NCBI RefSeq assembly: GCF_030052815.1
Contig: NC_079496.1
Coordinates: 12,229,100-12,293,099 of the forward strand
DNA from: Hevea brasiliensis
Lineage: Eukaryota; Streptophyta; Magnoliopsida; Malpighiales; Euphorbiaceae
Reading direction: 5' to 3'
Length of the DNA: 64,000 bases
Part shown: piece after piece, positions 26,651-38,312 of the stretch
How positions within the stretch are numbered: position 1 is the first letter of the stretch
Layout: each line of letters opens with the position of its first letter
Position numbers and translations under genes: made by a program
The notes under the pieces: model-generated
Told to the model about the DNA's origin: nothing
Seen by the model: the letters and a program-made list of their open reading frames with translations, nothing else
Database searches by the model: none

Positions 26651-28857
26651 TCTGACCTTTTAAAATTTGATTACAGCTACACATCATAAGAGCCTAAGAC
26701 TAAGGGTTCTGGCATCTGACGATGCCAGGGACCCGAATGAGGCTTTTTTTAACTCATTGGTACCTCATGACAAGATAGGGGACATCATACTGACTTTTAC
26801 CGACCTCCTATGTGATCGCCTTACCAATACCTTTCGGCTGGCAATATTTGCTCTATTTCATTTGCTATCCCGAAACTCAATTTTACTCCGACCTCCCCCA
26901 CTTTTACCCAGTCATATTCTCGAGCTAGTCTAGTGGTTCGACTTCATAACTCTCTGATTTATTATCCGAACGTTTATTTTAAAAAAAAACTCTTATGTTA
27001 AGACACTGTTACCAACGTTTTATCAAACTACCTGTACGCTACCCGTAAATAGAACACCTACATTAAGAGATAATAAAAGACCAAGAATAAATAAATGACA
27101 CGAACTGTTACATCAAAAGATAAACTCATGAGAATAAACACCTACGTGGGGCCTTCTGACACAAGACAAACTTTAACGAAAATCACGTGCATAAATAAAA
27201 AGAAAATAAAGACGAACATTGGATAAGGCAATGGTTCAAACACTCACCTGTAGGAAGTTGAACCTATTGAACCAACTATGGAGTCACGAATATTGCAGAG
27301 TTTCGGGCTAACAGTCTGGGGACTAATGCTTGCCTTGTAATGACGAATGCTAGTTAGCATATAATCGAACCGGAATGATAATGAATAAGATTGAACTCAT
27401 AAAATAAAAGTGAATATAAAGGTGATGAAAACAGAACTGAAACTTAAGAAAGGGTATCACAGAACAATAAACAAACTGAAAATCAGGAATTCCAGTGTCC
27501 AATATTTCTTCAAAGAAAATACTTTAGAAAACTGGTTTCTAAGGTCTTTCTAGCTTAAAAATAGCAGAGTAGTGAGACTGAATCAATTTTCAGAGCCTTT
27601 CCACTATAATTACCACCCTTTTTTTCATCCTCCTTGAACAGTTTTCATGCAAGTATTTATAGGGACCGGGTGCTCCTCATGAAAGGTCAGGATTTATTTT
27701 GAGGGAGATGGAAGGTTTGGATTTTGAAGGACATGATCTGACGCTTAGGAATTAAAGAGAATCATAATGAACGGCTGAGATCCTTTTCAGAAATTTTATT
27801 TTTTTTCCCTTCTAATCTGATGATTCCAAATTTTCTTGTTCAGGGCGATCCAAGGGCTGGGAATAAAAGGCGCCGGTCTTGTCGTCTTCTTCTTTGATCC
27901 AAGGGCTCCGGACTTGTCCTTACAAGTAAGATCAACGGTGGAGATTAGGATGTACAGCACTGTCATGACATACTCTGGCACCTGTCAGTAATGTGGGCAA
28001 TTCTGAGGCGTGCGGTGGGGATTTCGTCTGCGATGCTTTAACTACCTCGGCTCTGATTATGACGACAGTTAGCGGCAGTTGTCTTATTCTCTTTGTTTTC
28101 TGACCTCTCCACCCTTCTGATCTTTCTAACATGATCCTTTTCCGATCTCTCATGCTGGGCTCCCCTCTTCCGACCTCTCCTACTCTGGTCTTTTCCTTTA
28201 TCCGCTCCGGTTCAGTCAAAGCATTTATTCCTTCGATTTCCGAGGCATCTGCTTCGTTTTCTGCTCGCAATAAATGCTCAAATTTTCCTTATATATATAC
28301 CTTCAACAGGAAACCCCTCTGCATTTGATTTTCCCTTCTTTCCATCCCACATTTCCTGTTCTAACTGCTCCGGCAATAATCCCGGCCATGATAGTTGTTT
28401 TTGATCTTTTTCCGATTGTCCTCTTTATTCCTCGACTGAAAATTTACAATCCCGGTGATCGGAGAATTATGATAACTTCATTTGATGACAGTGAGAGAAT
28501 CGAACTAATTTGCCGACCTGGATCGAGGACTTCGATCGTGTCAATCTCGAATCGTTCGACCGATATAATCGGCAAACTGGTTTCGAGCGAGAAGACTGCT
28601 AATATTCCCCTTAACATCGATGACTTTGAAGTTCATTTGGCTCCTCACCACATTGGGCGTCCCAACTACAGCTCGGTTCTGGTCGATGACAAAGGAGATG
28701 ACTCTCCATCCTCATGAGAGTCATAATCACCCCATCTGAGCTGTACGTCTATCCGCTGTCTATGACCGGACAAATCTTTTGATTCAGCCACGAGACTTGG
28801 CTTTGACATAGGCCTTTATTAGATAGGATGTTCCACTGATCTCTTAAGATCGCCCCT

Positions 28858-28978
28858 ATGATGTAATCAGACCTTTAATGTAATCCGATCTCTAGAGATT
28901 GCCCAAATGATGTAATCCGACTTTTAATGTAATCCAAGCTCTAGAGATCGCCCAAATGATGTAATCTGACCTTTCGGA
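28858..28978. repeat. Short tandem repeat, about 58-bp unit, two copies plus partial
   Basis: The words GATGTAATC, CGACCTTTAATGTAATCC and CTCTAGAGAT recur in order twice between 28858 and 28978. Confidence 0.7.
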
Positions 28979-29239
28979 AATAAAGTTTTATTTTGACAAC
29001 TATCATTTTTATTATTATTGCATTGATTATTTTCTGATCTCTAATGTGTTTATCCGATCCGGTTCCTAACTGAACAGCCCTTGACCGATCCGCACTTCCA
29101 AACATTCGCCTTAATTCACCGATCTCTAACTAGCCGATCTCTCCTTATTATGGAATTTCTGGAATATTCGTGAGACGTGTCAGAAAAAGCTGGCGAATCC
29201 CGCTAACCGATGCGCCGCTTGGGACACCGTGAGCATTAA

Positions 29240-29262
29240 ATGCTCAGACTAGTATAAATAGG
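29240..29262 (+). promoter_or_regulatory. TATA-like box upstream of the element-borne gene
   Basis: GTATAAATAGGGG near 29251-29263 is a good plant TATA element, about 150 bp upstream of the first ATG of the transposon gene. Function is inferred from position only. Confidence 0.5.
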
Positions 29263-29415
29263 GGATGAGTCCGCCAGTTGTTTCCTTATGTCATTTTCAG
29301 CCTTTCACGAGCGATTCCAAAATCCTCTCGTTTTTTCAAGTTCTTCCGACACCGATCACGCTTCGGTAAGGGTTTTGATCTTTCTTTTAATTTGAATTTC
29401 CTCTTTTCTTTGAAA

Positions 29416-31232
29416 ATGAGTGGCGCCGAGGGTCAGAGAGCGGCAAGCCCCCTTTCCATTCAGGTCTCGTGGTCGTCAGATGAGGTAGAGGTAGTTGGAA
29501 CAAGCGGGCGATCTGATCCCCCTAGGACCTCCATTCCAGCCCGCGGTCAAGCAGCATCCTCGAGGCAAACACATTCTTCAGGGAGAGAAAACCTTCCCAT
29601 GGACGAGCTGCCATCAATCCTTTAAGAAACTGACCTGCAGTCGTTCAGCCATGAGTATAACATTCAGCCTGATTCATACGAACTCATTAAGTGTCACAGC
29701 GATCTTCGAGTCGATCACTTATTTGAAGAGAATGATATGATCATGGTATATGAAGAGCAACTAAAAGCCGGGCTGCGGTTCCCTCTTGACGACTTCTTCA
29801 AGGAAGTTTTAAAATTTCACCAAGTGTGCATAGCCCAAGTTCACCCGAACTCATGGCGGATCCTAGTGGCCTTCAGAGGTCTTTGCCGAGCCAAAGGACT
29901 CAGTCCAACGGCGAAGGTATTCGCCGAGCTACATAGGCTAACTCATCGAAAGGAAGACGAGTACTAGTTCTTTCAGGCGAAGCCACATTGTGGGCTCTTT
30001 ACTGATCTGCCCTCCTCCCTGAAGAATTGAAAGAATCGCTTCTTTATTCTAAAGAGAAAAATTCTGAACGGCTTTGAGGGTTTCCCACGCAACTGGCTAC
30101 ACCAGAGCCCCTTACTTCCGAAGCGCATCACCCTGAATAGGGAAGAGGGCCTAATGGTAATGAAACTGAAATATCAGGAGGCCAGACAAAAATTCTCTTG
30201 TTTAGATGCAGTAACAGCCGAACTGCATCATTGGACTATGCAGTTGGTCACTGGCCAAGAACGCGGGCTTTAGCTCTCTGACCTCGGCTTCAGTACTTTC
30301 TATATCTCTGATCTTTGGACCTTAGTAATCTCACTGACCTTTTTCTCTGTGCAGGTATGGCAAGCGGTGAGGCTTTTAAAGAGAGCCGGAAGCAGAAAAG
30401 AGAGGTCTCCCGGAAAGTGCGGAAGATGAAGCGGGCCGAGCTGCTTCAGACACCCAGGCATGATCCTGGGGAAATGCAAGGAGGTTCGTCTCAACCCTTG
30501 GGACAGCCGATCCCCGACATAGAAGTGGTTCGATCTCCTCCTCGTCAAGAAGAGCCGCCACCACCCCCTCCAGTTGCTTCGAGTGCGGAAGGGGGTCCTT
30601 CCCAACCACCTGTGAGGACCCTTTCCCGTGGCGCCCAAATCTTGATCCACTCCCTGGAGAAGAACCGCACGGTTCGAGAGAACCCGGGTTTTGCTAAGGT
30701 CTTGGGGTCCTCCATCTGCCTTTGGGAGGATCGAGATAGGCTAACCCCGAACAACCTCGACGATATCCTGACGTAAACTATGAGCCTGAGCGTGGAGAGT
30801 CTGGTGAACTAACATATTATCCGGGAGAAGGCTCACCGCTTGAGGCAGAATGTCGAGAAGGTGGGTCAGGAAGCTGCTTCCCTCCAATCTCAACTTTCGT
30901 CCGCCCAAAACTACATATCTGAAATTGAGGGGCGGATGAAATTTTACCAGGATAAGCTGGCCGAGCAGGCTCATGTTCTTGAAGATGTTCAGGCGCACCG
31001 AGCTGCTGAAGTCGCTCGCCTCACTGAGGAGCTTAAAGCAAAAGAAGAAGAGGCAGTGACGAGGGAGGCCGATGCTTATGTGAACGCTCATAGGGATCTC
31101 TTGGCCGAGCTCAGGAAGCGATATCCCGAGGAGGACTTCTCTTGGATAGTGGATCTGGCTCCCCAGGATGAAGGTGAGGATAGTGAGGAGGAGGCTGAAG
31201 GTCAGAGAGGAAGCGAACAAAATGTAGAATAG
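29416..31232 (+). pseudogene. Broken 'putative gypsy-type transposon' (Transposase_28-like) protein with coiled coil
   Basis: The reading starts at MSGAEGQRAA. An in-frame TAA at 29623-29625 interrupts the first part; the same frame resumes and holds the typical GLRFPLDDFFKEVL...PNSWRILVAFRGLCR block (29767-29895), then stops at 29965, about 30027 and about 30270. An acceptor-like TGTGCAG at about 30350-30356 begins a second exon: a Lys/Arg-rich and Pro-rich linker, then from 30840 an uninterrupted coiled coil (LTEELKAKEEEA and similar heptads) with an acidic tail, ending TAG at 31230-31232. Two more stops lie at 30774 and about 30810. Relatives are abundant in plant genomes next to Ty3-gypsy elements; their function is unknown. 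This copy cannot make the full protein. Confidence 0.72.
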
Positions 31233-32240
31233 GCTGGGGGTGATCCTCCAGCCAAATGACTTGTATAAATTTTAATTTGAAATGAAATGAAATTCCCTTT
31301 TTGTTTAATGAATGGATGGGATCGGAAAGTATCTGAATTGCATAAGCACTTGATTGTCTGAACATATCACAACAACTAAAAGTGATTATTAATCTAAGTG
31401 TAAGGGGTCGGAAAACACTATAAGCATGAGATCGGCTGAGAACAAACGCTAAACGGGACTTGATTAAAATTAAAAATTTGATTTGAACACTTAAGATCGG
31501 AATCATCATTAAACCGAATTGGAACCTTAACTTGATTATTCTCAAACTTTTAAAAGGGAGATCGGCAATAAGACTGGTGGCACGAAGGCCTAATGTTGGT
31601 TCAATCTCGTTTGACAAGAGAGATCGGAAATATAATTGACTGATCAGGGGACTTGACAACTGGTTTGAGAGATCGGTGAGGCTTTAAATGATATGGGGAC
31701 TTAGTATTGATTCGATTCCTTTTGAGGAGGGATCGGAAATGTGATTGGTTGGCAAAGGGAGACTCAGTGCTGGGGATCAGTTTCAGAGTTTATTGATTTC
31801 GAAGATCGGCCAAAATATGGTGTCGACAATAGGAAATATTCTTCTATCCTATTGAGGAATATTTCTCATACTCAAATTAGGAAAAGGTCTCTTCAAATCT
31901 TACTAGAATTTTGAGTCATAATTCTAATAATCTCCACCTTGACTCAAAATCCATTAACTATTGCATACCTCAAATTATTGGGTGCCTTCAATCATCACAT
32001 CTCTATGCTTGAGCTTGAACTTTTCAAATCATCAATCTCTGCAATCTTCATCTTGGGTGTAACTTGCTTCTTTCTTTCAAAAATTTTCACGTAATCAATT
32101 TTCTTAATTTTGCATCAAGAGTTCCACTTCAATTTCAACTCTCCATCATCACTATTATTGCATGTGCGACTTTTATATGTCATCACAGCTCCACATTTAA
32201 CCAAACTCACCAATATCATTCCCATGCTCTGATATCAATT

Positions 32241-32959
32241 TGTTGTGCACTGCGAAAGCGTGTAAAATGCAAATAAATAAAGTAAACACACAAAACACTA
32301 ATATCTACATAGTTCACCCTCTCAACATAGGGCTACATCCACGGGCATGCCATCTTCCATTATCAACAATAAATCAATTATCATTATAAGCTCATAGCTA
32401 TACTACCCATCAACCCAATTACACCTAAGAAAACCCATATAACATCAAACTGCTCATAGTAAATATATTAATTAGTCCCCCTCAGTCTCCTCTAGACATA
32501 ACCCAATATGTTTACTATTACAACACTACACAACAAGGTGTCTTCAATTATATGGGTAAGAGCCCTCTTATCAATGGACAATAATCCATTCGTCTTGAAT
32601 TCTATATCCTTACTCCACCTTAGGTCGAAGCCTCTCTCCACTACAATGGGCAAGTGCCCCTTATCAATGAGCAGAGCCAAATCTTTAGTAATTGATAAGA
32701 CCCCTCTCTATAATGGACAACAGTCTCACTCCATGAGCTGAAAGCTAAATAACCCTTTCCACCATTCACCTATTTATAATGTTAATTTACTCAATCCTAA
32801 TTTGATTAGGAGTCCTACTCAATTTAAGAATAACATTAAAATAAGAGTTATACTTTATATATGAAATATTCCTCTATTCTATTGAGAAATATTTACCCTA
32901 CTCAAATTAGGAAAAAATCTCTTCACATCTTATTAGGATTTTGGATTATAATTCTAAAA
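32241..32959 (-). repeat. LTR C of the three-LTR element
   Basis: 719 bp; 5' LTR in the element's own minus-strand orientation, directly followed by the primer-binding site at 32226-32238. The right end has drifted to ATTCTAAAA but still sits against the attat target duplication. Confidence 0.85.
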
Positions 32960-33827
32960 ATTATCAATGGATCAAACACCAAGCAACTAATTATGATGTA
33001 CATTCTGGCTCTGGGAGAATGATTAAGAAAGTTGACAAACTCATGGATTGACCCATTACCCAATGGATTATATATAACATTTAACCTATAAAAAAATAAT
33101 TACAATCGAATATTTTAGTTTAAGTTGAGACAACACTTTTTTTTGAAATATAATTTTCAATATTATCATTCAATCTGATATTTTTTTAAAGGAAATGTTT
33201 ATTATGATAATGTTTCTTAATTGCTTTTATATAAATATTCGATACATTATTTTTTACATAATGAAAATATTATATAATTTATTTATATATTAACTAAAAA
33301 AAATTCTTTTACATTTGCTATTAATGATATATATTGAATTTTTATTTTTTTCATCGTATCATATATTTTTATCAATTAATAAACATGGGACATATATCCA
33401 AATTAATAACTATAAACATTTAGTAAGAAAGAAATTACCTCTCTCAATTTCTAAAGGCCACTAATGATAGTATGTTATTCAATTTTTAAGAGATGCTATC
33501 ATTTACTTTTAAGAGAGCATAATATATGCAAGATCAATTTTATGTAATAAATGCAATCATTTACAAATTGAAAATAATCAATGATATCATTTACTTACAA
33601 AACACACACATATGTGCAAAATAAGTAATTTTTTTATTTAATAAATTGATAATAATTGATAATTACATAATAAAAGAATATATACTTTTTTTATTTCTTA
33701 TCATATTTATATTTATAAATTCACTGAATATAATTGAAATTAATAAATTTTATATAATTTATGAATTAAATTAAAAAAATAAAATTATATAATTAAAAAA
33801 TAAAAAATAGGGAAAAATAAAAAAAAT

Positions 33828-34150
33828 CTTATAATTTAACCCTTTGACATATGAGAGATACTAGTTTAATTTTTATCAATTTAATACTTTGTATTTTTCT
33901 TCATTAACAAATATGGTCCAAACTATTAATTATTATTAAATAGCGCTGACATGGCAATACATAGATGACACGTCAATACTACATATTCGCCACATAAGCG
34001 TCATATTGACGTTACATAAACATCATGTCTATCATATATCGTCATGTCAGTACCATATATTTATTGCGTCAACGTTATTTAATGATAATTATTATCAAAT
34101 TAACAAAAATTAAACTATTATTCCTCTTGTGTTAAAATGTAAAATTATAA
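33828..34150. mobile_element. Inverted-repeat (MITE-like) element, copy 1
   Basis: The left arm (CTTATAATTTAACCCTTTGACAT...AGTTTAATTTTTATCAATTT) is approximately the reverse complement of the right arm (AATTAACAAAAATTAAACTATT...TGTAAAATTATAA). The middle is unusually rich in CACATAAGCG/GTCATATTGACG-like words. Its counterpart is at 41438-41795 in copy 2. Boundaries are approximate. Confidence 0.5.
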
Positions 34151-35326
34151 TTTTTTTTTTTAACTTTCCCCAAAGAATAAGCAAAATAATTGATAAAAGT
34201 CTCTAATCCTCGAGTTGTTAGATCTAGAACAAAAATTCTTTCCAAAATCATTACTTCAAAGGCCTACATTAAAAAAAAAAAAAGCAATAATCAGAGATGA
34301 TTAAGCTTTTGGATAAGAAAAAATTATTACTCATTAGGTAATTCCACATGTAATCTTTGTTGTACCACTTGCCTTGTTTTGGCACTTGGCTTCTGGCAAA
34401 TAAATAATTAAATTCAACTAAGTAAAGACTTAACACTCCTGAACAAATCCTACATATAAAACCCCAATCCTCCATGATTGGATCATAACCATTGTCCCAA
34501 AAATCCCACACAGCAACAGTGATAAAGCATGGCTTTACACATGCAGCACGTGCAAACAACATGACTCAAATAATGGGTTTCACATGTACATGTATTTTCA
34601 TTTTCAATTCCAATTTTTAAAGTTCTAATCATCATAGTTGTATTGTTATGCAAATAAAGGGTTGGGCTGCATTTGAGCGCATCTGGGAGGTCTATTGACC
34701 GTGATTTAATCGAAAGCATTCATGCTAAGTTTTTTAAGATATTTTTTAATAAAATAACCTTTATAAAAAAAAAAGGGTTAGGCCTGCAATTTTTTGGTTG
34801 TAAGGAAATTGTTTTCCCTTCTACTATGTAATGATCATGTAAGTTTCTTCTGGGGCCATTATGCCAACGTGATTAGTTACCTTTCTTTACTTTATGCTGG
34901 AAAATGATCTTTAAAATTTAAACTTATAGGTCAATGTGCCAACACCACCTGCAACTGGAGCTTGAGAAAACATTGGCATGGAGTGACCCAATTGAAAGCT
35001 TTTATTCTACGAGCCTTTCTATTAGAGTTGTTGTTAAGAAATTTTAACTCTTCAGCCATAACATCAAACAAGCACTATATGGAGTGAGGCTAATATCTAA
35101 GTTGGACGTCATTCTTCGGCATAAATTTAATATCAATCAAGCTTCATTTAAAATTAATTATATAAAAAATAAAAAAATTGTAAAAAAATAATTAAACATA
35201 TAAATAAGTCATGTTTTATGGGATAGCATAATTACCATTTACTCATTTTTTTTAAATGTTTAAAACGTTAGAAAATGGAAAAAAAAATATTTATAAAAAA
35301 CAATTTTCAACTAAATAAACCAACCT

Positions 35327-35492
35327 GTACGAAGAAAATATCTAAGATCCAAGAAACTTGTGGGTTGTAGAAACGTGCTTTAGCTACTGCTTTGACAAGA
35401 AAGGAATCTCTCGTGAAACGAAGATAGAAACCCACCGCCAACCATGAAAGTGTCGTAGCTAATACGTAGAAGACTCTGTGATTTGCCCAGCT
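35327..35492 (-). pseudogene. Exon-like relic, copy 1
   Basis: A GC-balanced block bounded on the minus strand by a polypyrimidine-TTTGCAG acceptor and a CAG-GTTGG donor. One frame is open for the whole block (FYVLATTLSWLAVGFYLRF...), with hydrophobic character, but I do not recognise it. Copy 2 (about 43192-43362) has insertions that destroy this frame, which argues against a functional exon. Confidence 0.25.
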
Positions 35493-36601
35493 GCAAAACG
35501 AAAGAAAAGAAAATGTTAACCACATGATCCACGCCAAATCAAACCCACATCAAATCATTTCATACAGTATTATTAAATTCAGCCTGAAAGTTAATCCGGT
35601 AAAGTAATCAAGTGAATGGATAAATAGTTGAATCAGTAAATTAATGATTTAATAAATAAATAATTAAAAATTAATTAAATATATAATTTAATTAAAATTA
35701 ATTAAATATAATATGTGTTAATATAAATAAATATAATTAATTAAATTTTAATTATTTAAAATAAAATTTTGATATTTATTAAATTATATTCAATAATTTT
35801 TTTATTTTATATAAATATATTCAAGTAATATAATATATAATTTTCTTTTTTAATATTTATAAAATATGAAGTATATATTAAAAAGTAAATATATTGAAAT
35901 AAAAAATACATAACTATGAAGTTAATTCAATTAATTTTGATTTTAAAAATTTTTATGAAGTTTTGAATTTAATTTTATATATCAAAAATAAAAAAAAAGA
36001 GATTATATTAAATAATTAGATTAGTCAAATTAATCGAATTACATTAATATATTGATTTAATTATTGAGTTAATTAAGTTATTCGATCACTTTTTTATATG
36101 ATTTAATTATAAATTAAGATTAATTTAAAAATTAATTCATTAATTTATTTATTTAATTAATTAATTTAATCTAAATTTAACGACTATAATTTCATATATG
36201 GCGACAAATCATAAGAAATTCTTATTTAAATTTGCTACATCAAATGAACCAGACTTATGAACAAGACGTTCGCTCCTCAACTTATCAGTCCAATCCATAA
36301 CGACGAAAGTGCCATTCTCCAATTAATCAAAGTTTAAATTTGTGGAAAATTTCTGTGTAGTACATTAATTATTGAAAAATATTTTAAATAATTTATAAAA
36401 AGGACAGATATTTACAATTGGGCAATGCGTTTCATCTTAGAACGAGCCACGTTTTTTAAATTGAGAGGAGTGCCAGAAGGTCCTGATTGTGACTATATTT
36501 GAATTATAATTAACCAGATTAATTTGATTAAGATTGATGTAATGTGGAAATTAGATAAAAGTCCAGACTTTGCTTTGCCAACGCAATCCTATGACTAGGA
36601 A

Positions 36602-36607
36602 CACGTG
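36602..36607. promoter_or_regulatory. G-box CACGTG upstream of GGPPS small-subunit copy 1
   Basis: CACGTG lies 785 bp before the start codon in the context ACACGTGCC; it is retained in copy 2 at 44492-44497. G-boxes bind bZIP/bHLH (PIF-type) factors that control plastid isoprenoid genes. Relevance here is inference. Confidence 0.35.
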
Positions 36608-37391
36608 CCTTTGTCTTCAAATTTTGGCCCAGAACTCCTTAGCCTTGGCCCACTTTTTCGTTAAGGAAAATATATCTCATTAATTTAAAATAAAATATAA
36701 ATTTTAACTATAAAATGATAATTTACATATATATATATATATATATATTCATTTATGTAGAATTTCCATATTTGCTAAATTTATTTTAAAAATAAAACTA
36801 CAATAAAATTAAATTGCATATGTAGAAATATTATTTTATACAAATATTTATAAAAATCTTGTCTTTTTTATTATTTTATAAAATAATATAATTTTAACTA
36901 TCAAATTAACAAACACTTTATATTTAATTGCAATTTCTTTTGAAATTCCGAATTATTAAAAAAAATTTAAATTTTAGTCCGTATATTATAAATAAATAAT
37001 CTTTTACATTAATTTTAGGCTAATTTCACTTTGATTAAGAATTAAATTCAATGCCTCGTGGCTGCCAAAATGATCTCAATGCCAAATCAAAATTCCATTA
37101 TTCTCTATTCAATATAAGTGGTGGATCGTTAGTATACTTCACATCAGCATCATACATACTAATCTTCGAATCACGACCATTGGATCTGTGGATCCTATTG
37201 AATTGAAAGTGGCAAACTTGATATTTTAAAATTTAAACAAAAAAAAAAAAAAGTTTTATATTCCATAACATGTAAGGACATATCACAATTATTGTCCTCC
37301 AATTTTTCATTTTTCTTCCCCAAGATATACCTTCCCAATCTCAACAACAGCCACGTTTTTCTCCTCCTTCTCCTCCTGTACAACACCACCC

Positions 37392-38312
37392 ATGGCCGGA
37401 GCTCTCTCTTCTACCATACATGGAAATCTCATAGCTCGTGCTGTCTCCAGTTCCAATCCTAAACACCCATTATTCTCTCATAGACCCATGGTAGTTGCCA
37501 TGTCCACTGACCAGTCTTATTGGAGCTCTGTAAATGCTGACCTTGACACACATCTCAAGCAAGCCATTCCCATAAGGCAACCGCTCGCGGTCTTTGAGCC
37601 CATGCGCCATCTCATCTTATCCGCCCCACAAACTTCCGCACCCGCCTTGTGTATCGCCGCTTGTGAACTCGTTGGTGGCCACCGGAACCAAGCCATGGCT
37701 GCAGCATCCGCTTTACGTCTCGTGCATGCTTCTGCTTCCACTCATGAGAACCTGCCTTTGACAGACAGGCCCAGGCCGACGCCCAGAACCAGGCCCACTT
37801 TATATGGCCCTAACATCGAGCTTCTCATAGCAGATGGAATAATACCATTCGGGTTTGAGTTACTGGCACGGGACGACGACCCTGCCGAAAATAATTCGAA
37901 TCGGGTTTTGCGTGCTATCATTGAGATCTCACGTGCCATGGGTTCACAAGGAGTGATCGAAGGGCAATATAATGAATCACAATACGAGGAATCGGAGGGG
38001 GAGGAAATATTCCACGTGGGATGGCTTCAAAATGTATGTAGAAAAAAAGAAGGTACCTTACACGCGTGTGCGGGTGCGTGTGGCGCAATATTAGGAGGTG
38101 GAAGAGAAGGCGAGATAGAAAAATTGAGAAGGTATGGCTTGTATGTAGGAATGGTACAAGGAATATTGAGCAAGGTTGATGAAAGGAAGGAGTGGTCAGT
38201 GAAAGAGGTGAATAAGCTAAGAGATTTGGCTCTTAAAGAATTGAAAGATTTCAACCAAGCAAAGGTTAAAACAATTTCTATCCTTGTTGAGACCAGGTTT
38301 TGTAATTTATGA
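37392..38312 (+). CDS. GGR: Heterodimeric GGPP synthase small subunit (SSU II type), copy 1
   Basis: Intact single-exon frame of 306 aa. Plant SSU proteins are non-catalytic members of the trans-prenyltransferase family; they bind a catalytic GGPP synthase in plastids and raise or redirect GGPP/GPP output for chlorophyll, carotenoid and other isoprenoid synthesis. Visible: a Ser/Thr/Arg-rich plastid transit peptide (about residues 1-36), both CxxxC heteromer motifs, CIAAC at 87-91 and CAGAC at 226-230, and the conserved ELVGGHRNQAMAAASALRLVH block. The first aspartate-rich motif of catalytic enzymes (DDxxxxD) is replaced by the ENLPLTDRP region, and the second is absent, as expected for a small subunit. 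The start lies in a good context (CACCCATGGCC). It is one of two tandem copies; it most resembles Arabidopsis At4g38460 (GGR). Confidence 0.93.
   Translation: MAGALSSTIHGNLIARAVSSSNPKHPLFSHRPMVVAMSTDQSYWSSVNADLDTHLKQAIPIRQPLAVFEPMRHLILSAPQTSAPALCIAACELVGGHRNQAMAAASALRLVHASASTHENLPLTDRPRPTPRTRPTLYGPNIELLIADGIIPFGFELLARDDDPAENNSNRVLRAIIEISRAMGSQGVIEGQYNESQYEESEGEEIFHVGWLQNVCRKKEGTLHACAGACGAILGGGREGEIEKLRRYGLYVGMVQGILSKVDERKEWSVKEVNKLRDLALKELKDFNQAKVKTISILVETRFCNL

Larger units (their letters stand above)
25874..31828 (+). mobile_element. 5955-bp TG...CA element (giant solo LTR or LTR-retroelement derivative)
   Basis: It starts TGTCGCAAGG and ends GTGTCGACA, giving the inverted termini TGTCG/CGACA, and is bounded by a perfect five-base duplication atagg (25869-25873 and 31829-31833). 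It lies inside LTR B of the older copia-type element. There is no second copy of its 5' start within the element, so it is not an ordinary LTR-internal-LTR structure. It contains a tandem repeat array, two TATA-like boxes (near 28286 and 29251) and a broken gene. Very long LTRs and an extra 5' ORF are known from the Ogre/Tat branch of Ty3-gypsy elements, so a solo LTR or large retrotransposon derivative of that branch is my best reading. Confidence 0.75.
24199..32959 (-). mobile_element. Three-LTR non-autonomous copia-type element, interrupted
   Basis: Minus-strand structure: LTR C (32241-32959), internal 1 (31930-32240), LTR B (25229-31929, split), internal 2 (24918-25228), LTR A (24199-24917). 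LTRs A and C are each 719 bp and both internal parts are 311 bp. LTRs end GCACAACA. A degenerate tRNA-Met primer site (TTGATATCAGAGC, minus strand) follows LTR C at 32226-32238, and a polypurine tract AAGGTGGAGA precedes LTR B at 31931-31940. The whole is flanked by attat (24194-24198 and 32960-32964). The internal parts carry no coding sequence, so mobility would depend on another element. This resembles a large TRIM/SMART-like element with tandem sharing of LTRs. Confidence 0.85.

Noticed and set aside
27932..28717. Open frames 27932-28270 (-) and 28274-28717 (+) inside the 5955-bp element
   Set aside because: No recognisable domain; they overlap regions that look like LTR control DNA. The plus frame follows a TATA-like box near 28286, so a short transcript is possible, but evidence is too thin to call a gene.
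30300..31659. Antisense open frames over the transposon coiled-coil exon
   Set aside because: They mirror the codon-biased plus-strand coding sequence and have no domain of their own.
34269..34719. Minus-strand frames at 34269-34719 (and 42057-42359 in the duplicate)
   Set aside because: They are cysteine-rich by chance, have no domain, and are disrupted between the two copies.
37517..38254. Antisense frames within both GGPPS small-subunit genes
   Set aside because: Shadows of the real gene; the same shadows occur at 45369-46145 in the duplicate.
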